The notes under the pieces are model-generated. The model made no database searches. It saw only the letters and a list, made by a program, of their open reading frames with translations, and was not told the DNA's origin. Positions 33,143 through 42,983 of a stretch of 49,308 nt of DNA are shown here, one piece after another. The stretch is from Pleurotus djamor (lineage: Eukaryota > Basidiomycota > Agaricomycetes > Agaricales > Pleurotaceae). The stretch covers positions 1 to 49,308 of the forward strand of contig JAPEVF010000332.1 of the NCBI GenBank assembly GCA_029747585.1. The letters are read 5' to 3'. Made by a program: the position numbers and the translations under genes. Position 1 is the first letter of the stretch; every line of letters begins with the position of its first letter.

Positions 33143-33571
33143 GGAAAATGCGGGGTCTGGCAAGGGTCTAGAAGAATCCTTACTTTCACCGCCATTCTTA
33201 AGTATGGTGAGCTCATTTTCGCAGTCGACCCGCCGTTTGTCCTTTCTTTCACGCTTATGATCCTTACAATTTATGACCACGATTTCGTACGAACCTTACG
33301 AATCACCCTGCCCCCATGCCTCAAGTGACGCTCAACCTAATGACCGTGTAAAAGGGGTCGAGGACAGCTACAAGTTCCAGACACGATGCTCACTGACAGA
33401 ACCCCTGAGCAAGCCTAGCGCGTGGCATGTTAGACGCGTGACGCGTGACGTCTCAAGCCTTTCTGCAAACGACAAGCAAACGACAAAGCCACTTTTGGCA
33501 CTTCTGATCTTGCTTTGACGCGTCGAACACGGCCGATTTTTGTGACACTCTTTTATACGACGCGTGCTTTG
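33143..33571. other. B2 upstream region with ACGCGT repeats
   Basis: It contains GACGCGTGACGCGTGACGTC at 33433-33452 and further ACGCGT copies at 33519 and 33560. The ACGCGT-TGACGTC arrangement matches the A1 promoter. No gene was seen. Confidence 0.55.
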
Positions 33572-35465
33572 ATGGACGACGGCACTCGCAGGAAGTTCTC
33601 AGAAGGCTTGGCTGTTCTGGAAACTTTGATGACGCCTAAATTCAGTGATACCTACACATCGACCGTCAAGACCGTTGGAGAAACGCCATCATTGACATGG
33701 GAAGCACTTTTCACGCGTCTCTCAGCCCTTCAGACTGCAGTGTCCGCTCTGAATGAGTTAGATGACGATATGCATGTGGTCCGCGCTGCTGGTTCTGATG
33801 GACAAGGATCCGACGAAGAGTGGTCTGATGTAGAGGGGGAGGGGTTGATTGCTGAAACTGGTGGAATAGGCCATTCCCTTGAGGTCGCTCGGCAGCCGAC
33901 CAAGAAGTCAGCGCAGGCGGAGGCTATGAACGCGTCTCCATCGAGTACAACCCCTACCCACCAAATCGCCGCGGTTCAACCAACTGTATCACACAGTATC
34001 TCCACTGAAACTACTCCCGCTACTTCGACGCAGCAGGACTCCAAAGATCCAATTGGATCTATTTTTTCTACGGCTCCGACCGACTCCAGCCAGCTTGAAC
34101 CAGTTGAATTTTCCTTCCGCCGTCTTTCCCACCAACTCTCTGATCTTAGCAGTAGTCTCATCACCGAGTGGAACCATACCAAAATCGACCTTGCGGCTGA
34201 ATCCAAGCGTAGTCGTAACCTCGAGCTGGAGAGGGACGTTGCGGTTTTGGAACGGGAGGAACTTGAAGAAAGACTCCAGGATGCAGAAGCACGAAAAGAC
34301 GCGGCGATCGGCGAACGAGACGACTTGCAGATTCTTCTCCAGCAGGCCGCTGCTCTCAAGAATACCATCTTGGAGGAGAAGACTAAGATATCATCTCGTC
34401 TTCAGGCCGTTGGGCTAGAGCGGGATGTGGTCGCTAAGGAGAAGGAGGATCTGAAGAGGGAAAACGATGAAATCAGTCATCAAAAGGACACCGTCATGAG
34501 GGAGAAATTTGACCTTTCGAAGCGACTACGACAAAGCGACTCGCAGGTCTATGACATTACCAAGGAGAAAGACCAACTTAGCAACCGTTTTCAGCAGACG
34601 CAGGTCCAACTGAAGGCGGTCATCACAGAGAAGAAGGAGCTCTCGAAGGGCCTCCAGAACATGACTTCGCAGAAGGAAGCGTTAGAGAAGGAGAAGTGGA
34701 TGCTCATAAAGCGGATTGAGAAAGCCTATATGCAAAGGGATGCTGCGGTTGGGGTTGTTGATAGCCTTACAGCGCAAGTCCAAGGGCTCACAGCGAAGAG
34801 GTATGCGATAACTCAAGATATGGACGTAACTTCCAAGCAACTTCGCAAAACTCGCTCGCAACTGGACAACATCGTCAAGGAGAAGCAAGAACTTACTCGA
34901 CGAGTCTCTCGACTTCGATCTGAACGAGGTGATGCAATTTTGGCGAAAGATCTTATTTCGGCGCAACTCAAACAAGAAGAGAGTCATAATTCAACCTTGA
35001 AGGCGGCGCAGGAGAAGAGCACCAAAGAATTAGCGGCCTTGAATTTTGAACACCAGATTCTACAACGCATCAACGCTACGCTGTATCAGGGAGTCTGGCA
35101 GGGTCAGGTTGTGCAATTCCGCATCTGGGGAGACGAGCTTGCCTTGACGTTTCTCAATCCGACTCACACACCCAAACATAAGGTTCGTGCTCAGTTTTTA
35201 ACCGTGTTTCTGCGAATGATTGAGCGTTCCACAGGAGATGCCAATAGTGAACGACCTTTTCAGGTCGATCGAATTCTACAAGTTCCCTATCAAATATGTG
35301 TCGCTCAGGAATTCCGGTATCGTCTCCATCATGAACCGCATCGCCGTTCTCCATACCGCAGACGTTCCAAGGGACGACGAGTACAGATTCAGACATAGGG
35401 CAAAGGAGTTGATCAAGAGATGGGCTGCCATTGACAATGCGCCAAGAACCTCCTTACCCGCGTAA
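33572..35465 (+). CDS. B2: coiled-coil protein with C-terminal TFIIS-N (TND)-like module
   Basis: Exons are 33572-35182 and 35235-35465, with intron 35183-35234 (GTTCGT...ACAG); 613 aa. The start MDDGTRRKFSEG is the first in-frame ATG and aligns with the paralog block DDxRxKxSxG. Parts are TWEALFTRLSALQTAVS; acidic motif GSDEEWSDVEGEG; linker with PTHQIAAVQP (B-specific); pivot EFSFRRLSHQLSDLSSSL followed by EWNHTK; and ~330 residues of coiled coil. The C-terminal module is FPIKYVSLRNSGIVSIMN and RHRAKELIKRW. The sequence before the intron, FLNPTHTPKHK, is nearly the same in B1. It is the intact B copy. No enzymatic motif is visible; role unknown. Confidence 0.83.
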
Positions 35466-36091
35466 CCCTGTTTTGTTGCATACTCTACCTTTATGATGGT
35501 GGGTTATTTTCCCTTCTTTCACCAGCTCTCATTTGTAATGTCATCTTTTTCGTGCTCTCAGGCGTCGCTAAACCCTTCCTACCCGAGATATTCCCCCCAA
35601 ACTTGGGATCAATCTCCCTTCTTCGCATTTGTCTGTGGAATCGCTACATGGTCGCCTGTTGTTGGTTCTGTCGCGTTTGCTCCCATTCTTGTCAAGTCTT
35701 CGGACTCGGTACCTTGTGCTTGTTCGTTCCATACACCTTTTCTTCATCAAATCTTTGCTTACTACGTACTGTAACTCATTGACATCCCAAGACTTCTCTC
35801 AACCTCTCCTTGTTATCCAATCTTATTGCCCCAACCCCTTGTTGGTGTCCTACCTACCCCTTGATATCATGACGGACTTCTACTTCTTTATTTCGCACAA
35901 TTCCTAGCGCGTCTTTGTCTGCCCTAGCTGGTCAAACATTCACATCCTGGCTTGGAAATTTTGAGCCATGGAGACCAATGCTAACTGGCTTCGACCGCGA
36001 CGTTGTAAACCCGGCGCATCGAACGCGTGGAACTATGACCAAGTAGAGACTCTGACTGTAAGGGCAACTCCGAGAGGGGCTCAGGGGAACT
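35466..36091. other. 3' flank of B2, end of tandem unit 2
   Basis: The first part resembles the B1 3' flank (shared ATTCTTGTCAAGTC). I see no gene. Confidence 0.5.
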
Positions 36092-36205
36092 CCTAGGTGG
36101 AGGGAATCCGAAGTATATTAGTAATAGCTAGGAATAGCCAAGTACCTACTCACCTAGGTGGAGGGAATCCGAAGAGAAAAGGCTAAGGATTCCCACCCAC
36201 CTAGG
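36092..36205. repeat. two direct and one inverted copy of a ~20-bp repeat
   Basis: CCTAGGTGGAGGGAATCCG followed by AAG occurs at 36092-36113 and 36153-36174 (61 bp apart). Its reverse complement, with one extra base, GGATTCCCACCCACCTAGG, is at 36187-36205. Copies 2 and 3 can form a hairpin. Confidence 0.8.
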
Positions 36206-36304
36206 GCGGCTCTATATACTAACTATGGACAGTACATAATAATTATAAGTAAGATGTAAGGTAACATGTGTTCTACAGCAATGCTGTAGAGCACACAATA
36301 GTAC

Positions 36305-36467
36305 CGAATCCCGAGTGAACGGCGTTCGTACGGGATTCGACTTGTAACGAACGAATGAAGAAAAGGAAAGTGAGAAAGAGGGAACAGAGAGGAAGGGAAA
36401 GGAGTGAGGGATTGGCGAATCCCGAAATGACGAATACAGCGGGGTTTGGGATTCGTCCGGGATTCGA
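36305..36467. repeat. CGAATCCCG / CGGGATTCG dyads
   Basis: Inverted pairs occur at 36305-36313 / 36331-36339 and 36416-36424 / 36457-36467, with a further GGGATTCG in between. GGGATTCGAC(T/A)TGT recurs at 36332 and 36459. This is probably part of a decayed non-coding element next to the 561-bp inverted-repeat element. Confidence 0.6.
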
Positions 36468-36569
36468 CATGTGTACAAATATACAAATGTACAAGTCCGA
36501 AGGGTGGCGAGGTTCAACCGGGGTTCGAGGTTGGCAACTTGTGATGGGCATATCTCCTGGGGCGTTGTA

Positions 36570-37130
36570 GATTACAGCTGTTTGCAAAATTCTTGACACT
36601 CCGTCATCCGCGCGGAAGATGAATCGAGTAAAACTGGAAACGTACTTAGCGAAATTTTGTGTAAATGTTTAGCGCCCACCTACACCTTTCCGCTTTTTTG
36701 CCGCTTTTCCAACGCTTTTCCACCAGTCGTGACCTCAAGATAGTTGACTCCATAGCTCAACGAGGTCTCTAAAGTCTCTTGGTAATCAATCATACGGAAC
36801 GCGGCGGTCAGAGTAACGACAAAGTAACGAGTCAGACGAGAACGCCCACGCTGATTGATTCTAGGCAATATTGCAACAATACTGACTACCTTCTTCGCCT
36901 GTATTCCCCAACGCAAGCTGATATTCAATGATATGGATATCCACATCCTCGTGAACATGATACATCACGCCAACTTTTTCTGTCAACATCTTGAGAACCA
37001 AAACTCATCGTCGCGAAGCCGGGCGCTTAGTGAAAGTTGACGAAATTTGGCTAAGTTAGTTTCCACTTTTCATGTAATCATCTCCTCGCGGATACCGGGA
37101 GTGTCAAGAATTTTGCAAACGGCTGTAATC
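36570..37130. mobile_element. 561-bp MITE-like element with ~108-bp terminal inverted repeats
   Basis: The left end starts GATTACAGC at 36570 and the right end is its complement, ending GCTGTAATC at 37130. The outer ~33 bp match almost perfectly through TTTGCAAAATTCTTGACACT. Weaker inverted identity continues inwards to TAAGCGCCC-like ends (about 36677 and 37021). The ~340-bp interior has no transposase-like frame, so this is non-autonomous. No clear target-site duplication is visible, so the superfamily is open. Confidence 0.75.
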
Positions 37131-37413
37131 GTTTCAGTGGCTCGTGCCGTGTATGTTGTCTACTATGTTCCTCAAAACAGGGAACTCATCGATATCAATG
37201 CTTCCTACTTCATTTCCGCTCCGATCTAATATTCCCATTGGCGCTTCAGGCGCCTGTTCTCTTGTGAAAATACCACGAAGATACTAGGCTGAAGACTGGT
37301 GCTCTCCGTTGCGCCTCCTTACATATAAAAGCCGTCGAGAATGCCTGGAAATACAGCGCCGATACTTTGCCTCTGTGCAATCACCTCTGCCTCTTATCGA
37401 CCGAAGAAAGATC

Positions 37414-38813
37414 ATGGCTTCAGTTGACGGCAAGTTACTACCTCCCCACCACAGACTCCTATCACTTAACTCTGTGTCAACTCCCCTACAGCCGTTTCTG
37501 TCAAATTACATGACTGGCCCGATTTCCTTTATCGTGTCAAAAATGGCGAACGTATCACGCGACTCCGTTTGATTGAAGAATCCGTAGACGGAGGCGCTCA
37601 TCTTCGTTACGCCGTTCGATCCTGTGCACAAGCCCATCCTGCGGAGAAAATAGGAAAAACCGACCAAGTTGATGCAAATTTCAAGCAGCGAGCGGCAGAA
37701 TATGGCTGCGAATACTACTGGCTTGATACGGAACCCATCTCTGCGAATGACAATCCTGGTTCCGAGCAAAGAGTTCGATCACACTTCAGATACTACGAGC
37801 TTGCGTATGTCTGTTTCGTGTACATCGCAGACTCGGAATCCCCTTCAGACCCCTGGTACCATCGTGGTTGGACTATCCCAGAGATCCTCGCTCCTCAGAG
37901 AGTGAAGTTTTATTCTCATGAAGGGAATCCTCTTTCTGCTCGAGACTTTGATATCGATCGCATCCTCAAAGATCACAACCAAGATTTGATCGATAAACTG
38001 CATACTTTCACGCGTCAGTATCAATTCGTTACATTCCACTCACTCAGTGCTCAAGCCCGTCTGGTTACAGGGATCCACAAAGAAGACCTCAAACTCTTTC
38101 GCCGCAATCAACCTAACGTCCGCCGGATTTTGTATTGGGCGCACAATAAGCACACCATACTCCCGGTAGACATTGTCTACTGCTTACATGGCCTCTTCGA
38201 CACACACGAACATCTTCATATCAATTATGCCAATCACGCCGACGTGGATACAGCGTTCTACTACCTTCAGATAGCCCTTCTCAAGCACTATCATGATCGT
38301 ACTCTTTTCATCTTTGACGGTGAAGCCTACCGAAATGGTATACTTGCTCGAAGCCCAGAGTGTTTTAGGCGACCGCTGGAAGAAATAGGTTTACCTCCGT
38401 CGAACACAAGCCATTCCATCTTGCCCACCCATTTTTCTATCCATCCTGGGAGCAGCTGCGTGATCATTGAAATGAAAATGATCACCTATCGGTTCTCTCT
38501 CGGGCCGACTACATCCGATACTCAACTCGAGATTAATGGCTTTGAGGGCCTCTCTGTCAAGTCGCAGACCCCCTTAGACACTGATAACGATCGCTTTGGC
38601 GTTCTTGTCACCCGAGATACGAGCACTGGTCTTTGCTGCTTTGGATTTCTCATGCGCCCAGCATCACCGAGATCCACCAATTACACGCGTATTCATACCA
38701 AGCCTGCGCTACTAGAAATTAGAGCAGTACCACGGGTTCAGCCTCAAGCTCAACCCCGCGAGCTTGTCGAGCTTCAAGCTACAAGCTTGAATGTCAAAGT
38801 CCCTTTTTTGTAG
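37414..38813 (+). CDS. HET2: divergent HET-like protein
   Basis: Exons are 37414-37429 and 37492-38813, with a GC-AG intron 37430-37491 (GCAAGT...ACAG); 445 aa. Splicing gives M-ASVDAVSVKLHDWPDFLYRVKN, a normal start, and keeps phase. HET blocks are recognisable but altered. YAILSHRWG is replaced by RYAVRSCAQ, VWIDTxCI by YYWLDTEPI, and RGWTLQELLAP by RGWTIPEILAP. The downstream region is clearly related to HET3 (QPNVRRILYWAHNK, VDIVYCLHGLFD, LLKHYHDRTLFIFDGEA). The protein may be a non-signalling paralog or a relative with altered specificity. No membrane segment is seen. Confidence 0.75.
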
Positions 38814-39643
38814 GGTGACAAATCATGGTGTCCTCCTCTCGCTTATATGAATGCCTGTACGTAGTATGTATCCTTGGACCTAAATACAACTTTTGCTGTA
38901 TTGTGATTCCGTTCTTTGGGCTCAGGGCAGCTTGAAGCTTGACCGGGGATCACCTTGACTCGGAATGGGCAACGTCAAGAACAAGTCAAGAAGGCAGGTG
39001 AGCCGCGACGGACGAATAACTTTGTCTCGAGTATATCGGTCATCGTTCTGCATCACGCGCACCGTCATACTTGGTAGATGGTAGATGATCATGAAGTTAC
39101 GTGGTTAGTCCCCGTGTGTATGCCACGATTTTCGCCTCATTGCCACTCTAGCCAATACGTGTCTACGCAGCCGTGAGACCAATCTCAATAATGTGACCTT
39201 TAGTTAGATTCCCGATCAAGCACGCCGCGATGCACGATAAGTTTACTCAAGGTGAGGTTGTAACTATAGTCCCAACCAAATCTTCGCATAAATATAATTT
39301 CCGCTCTAGCACCTTCCACATCTAATTATAAGTTACGAACACTGCGGATGGGGTCAATAGGCATACATACATGTCTATATGGGTGTGGGGTTTCATCCGT
39401 GGTGCGTAACATGGTGTTACGTAGAAATCCTATCAAGCACAAGAGTATACCATGGCCGATGGCCCATCCCAATGTGGGCATTCCAGGCACGAATGGCACT
39501 GCATGCGTTGTTGGCTAAATTGGGTCGTGGAGAAGGAACAGTGCGATGCTGAACCATAACTCTGGAGCAACTGCCATGAGGCATAGACGAACGTCCGAGT
39601 GATATACATGTGGGGAATATGGTGTGGATAGATACTGAGGACG
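38814..39643. other. intergenic between convergent HET2 and HET3
   Basis: About 830 bp. I see no gene, RNA gene or strong repeat. Several AAGCTT-containing short repeats extend from the HET2 end. Confidence 0.5.
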
Positions 39644-41314
39644 TCAGTCAATATATATCATCTCGGGTGGTCTGAGCATTACAAGTTCGTCCTTCTGCTC
39701 GTTCATGAGAATTGTTGCCGCGGCGAATTGGAAGTAGGGCGGTTTGGTGAGGATACGCTCATATCGTGCGTGCGAATAGGGAGTAGCACCGAGAAGGACG
39801 GCGAAAAACATCCGTCTCCCTTGCAGCTCCGAATGACCCAGTATCCCGAGAAAGAGTTTTCGTTTTGTGTCCAAATCTTCCGTCAACTCGCAGGAGAAGC
39901 GTCCTATGTCTTTGCAAAAGAACGACGAAGATGTCGAAGATGAAGGTTTTGGTTGGAGGATAGCAGCGTATAGAACGATGGCGAGATGAAGGCCGTAGAT
40001 GGAGAGGGAGATATCCGGAGACGTGATCCCTTCACTGAAGAGCAGGGTATCTGACGGCAGAACTTTGCCCGTGAATGGTGAACTATAAGCACGAGGTGAA
40101 CGAGGAATCATCCTATTACGAAGTGAGGTCTCGCCATCGAATACCAAGAGGCTTCGATCGTCATAGCGCTTGAGAAGCTCGGTCTGGAGCCGAGCAAATG
40201 CTCTTCCTTCGCCTTCACCGTAGGCGATGTTAAGGGATACATCGAGTAAACCGAAGAGACAGTAAACCATGTCCTCGGGGCGGCTTGTACGACGGCTGGA
40301 AACCCATGTCAAGATACGTCGGACATTATGATTCTCGGGACGAAATCTTCGCAGACTCTGTTCATCCACACCTAAGTAGGAAGTGTGAATTACGAAAACC
40401 GTGTAGATCATTTAGCAGGACTTCTCACCTGTGATTTTACTCACACTCTTCACAATCGACTTTTCTGGTGGAGAGGCGGCACCACGAAATATGTCAAACT
40501 TGTCGTTGGTCAGAGGATTCCAGTCTTTATTGTAGAATTTCAGCCTCTCGGGCGCTAGCAACTCCTGGAGGGTCCATCCGCGCTGAAACCACTCGTCCAC
40601 GTCGTTTCCTTCGCCGAGTGCCGATCCCGTTTGGGCAAGGTACACTATACACACGTATGCCTTGGAGTACCAAGCGTACATCGAGCGTATGCTTTCGTCG
40701 AGTTCGGCACTGTTTGAGGAGTGGATGCATCCGGTATCGAACCAGACATATTGACAACCATACTGGCGGGCTTTCTCACAGAAATTCCGGAGCTTCGTAG
40801 CTCCATCGCTCTTACCAGAGGGAATTTCCTTTGAGAAATCGGCGTGGTAGTCGAGTTCATCAAGGCCCCAGCGATGTGAAAAGATGGCGTATCTCGAAAG
40901 CCTTGAAAAGATCTGATATGTGTGGTTTTCATTGGTGTTGGCATGCTGCTCCTTTTCTAATTCTCTGGCGACCTCAGCGACAAAAACGCGAATGAGCTGA
41001 GTGCGGGTGTATAGGCGAAGGTCTGCTAGGCGAAGAAGGTGAATGGGGTAGTCGTACAAAAACTGGGAGACATCAGAAGCAATTCCTGAGGACAAGTTCC
41101 GCTGAATGACAGCAATAAGAGAAAGGACGAAGAACATACGCTTCTCCATGTCTGACAATGGAGGTACGTCTGGCGAAATCTCGGACTTGGACGTAGAGGA
41201 ATATTTAGAGCGCCGCTCGTTGTATAGTCGCACTCCCAGGAGGAGTGCAAGCCCGCCAAGCGCAAGTAATGAAATGGTGGTTTTGAACTGGGATGTTTGC
41301 ATGTCTTCGTGCAT
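39644..41314 (-). CDS. HET3: membrane-anchored HET-domain protein
   Basis: Minus-strand exons are 41314-40429 and 40371-39644, with intron 40428-40372 (GTGAGA...TTAG); 537 aa. Residues ~12-30 (TTISLLALGGLALLLGVRL) form an N-terminal membrane anchor. HET blocks are YAIFSHRWG (142-150), YGCQYVWFDTGCI (185-197) and RGWTLQELLAPERLKFY (245-261). The second exon has RRILTWVSSRRTSRPEDMVYC, LLDVSLNIAYGEGEGRAFARLQ and LLVFDGETS. The role is presumably allorecognition or cell-death signalling, as for other HET proteins. It is intact; HET4 is its decayed tandem copy 3.3 kb upstream on the same strand. Confidence 0.88.
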
Positions 41315-42983
41315 TTCTGCGGCTAGAGTTCCTGCAAGCCATCTGCGTTAAAAAGGATGTTACGAGTGGGTTTAGGTTTTACTTCAATCAAAGCGCAGGT
41401 CATGAGTAATTGCAGAGTTGTTGGGCAAATTGAGTAAAACTTGGCTGATGAGTCGGGCTGAAGGTTCATAACGTTCATTCGTCACGCCGGTGATTACTCA
41501 CAATTGTGGACTCAGTAAAAGGAAGAAGGGAAGGTCTCATGAAGCGTCAAATTTATACCTCACGTTATCCCCAAGGCGTCCTAGCCGCATTGACCCGTGC
41601 TCGCCAACTGCCAGAAGTCAAGAACCTGTTGGGCTCATGTAAAGGATGTAGGGCTCCGGTACGCTGTGTATCACAACCCTGCAAAGTTGCAAATTACTGC
41701 CGCGCTGCAAAGTAACCTACTAAACCGGAAACTTTAGTGGTACGCTTACTAACGAGAGCGTAGTTCATGCCTCTCCTCTAGCGTGTAAGGACTGGCAGGA
41801 ACGATTTATGTTCAAGTTCGTCACGGATGGCCGCCAGGGTTCAGCGAAGGATCACGGACTGCGAACGGCACACCAGAGGCAAAAGTGAAACCATTGACCC
41901 AGTCGAAGCTGAGTGCTGAGTAGCTGTGCCACCTGCGTTGCTTGTATGTATACGCAGTTACGCTATAATTGCAATGTAATTCGAACACAATTCAAACAGG
42001 GATACACACCAACATGGATCACGGGTGTAGATCGCAGTATTAGTCGATTGTGAGACGGAGGAGTGCAGAATTAGTGTTTCTAGCAAGGTTTTCTAGGAGT
42101 ACGTTGTTGCTATGATCCATTCCGATAACACCCTCGGACTGTCTTCACTTGGTCTTGACAAACGATGACGCTGGGTCAGTATGTAGCCCTGGAAGTGGGG
42201 GATTGGCTGTCATAACTCGTCTCTCGTGAGTAGAATTCGAGGCCACTAAGACTTGATTCAACTGAACAGACGGAGCACTTTCCGATGGTTGAAGGCTTTA
42301 GGCTTTTGCAAATGTAGCACTCGACGGGGCAGCAACGGTGGGAAGCTGAAGAAGCTTTACTGTCAACGAGGTCCGCATGGAAAACCGCCTCCAAATTAAT
42401 GTCGGCAGCGGGGTTGGAAAGAAGTGGTAGTCGTCGTTGGGAACAAGCAGCTAAGGTGAGGAGCGAGATTCGTGTGCGTAGACAAGTTCAAGTTGGGGAG
42501 ACTGATTCTCTCTGGCAGGCGGCAGGCCGCCCTCTAGTCCCGTGACGACGACGTGATCGAGACCAACTTAATTGATTTGGGCTTTGAAGAGATAAGATCT
42601 TGATCTCGACCAGGATTGAGTGGCTTTTGCCCGTTAAATAATCAAGACCAGAACGTCTACAATATCAATATATCACGTCGGCTCGGTGTACAATTCAGAG
42701 ATTCAACCTCGCAGCAACTTTCCAAAGCTGGGAAACGGGGTCCACGCTGTAATCCATACACCAAGCCGCCTGCACTACCGTGAACCGACCTCAACAAAAT
42801 ACAAACGAATACCAAAGGCGAATGAAGAGAATGCGTTAAAGATATCCTTGCCTTTATCACGATACTTCCAGTATGGATATGCAAGGTCCCGCGCAGGACA
42901 CCGCATTGACAAGACAAGAAGCATTAACGGGTATGAGTCACAAGGGGATGACCATTCCGTGGGTAGCAAGAACATCAAAATGG
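41315..42983. other. intergenic HET3-HET4 with possible zinc-finger remnants
   Basis: The first 150 bp resemble the DNA upstream of HET4, so the tandem duplication includes promoter sequence. Further on are two weak MYND-like cysteine clusters on opposite strands. No intact gene is supported. Confidence 0.45.
41506..41715 (+). pseudogene. possible MYND zinc-finger remnant
   Basis: The 69-codon frame ends in SCKGCRAPVRCVSQPC followed by KVANYCRAAK, recalling the MYND pattern C-x2-C...C..C-K-V-A-x-Y-C. It stops where the next cysteine would be; a one-base shift would restore a Cys codon there. A second cluster, CYICKSLKPSTIGKCSVCS, occurs on the minus strand near 42300. Short and isolated, so only suggestive. 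Confidence 0.25.
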
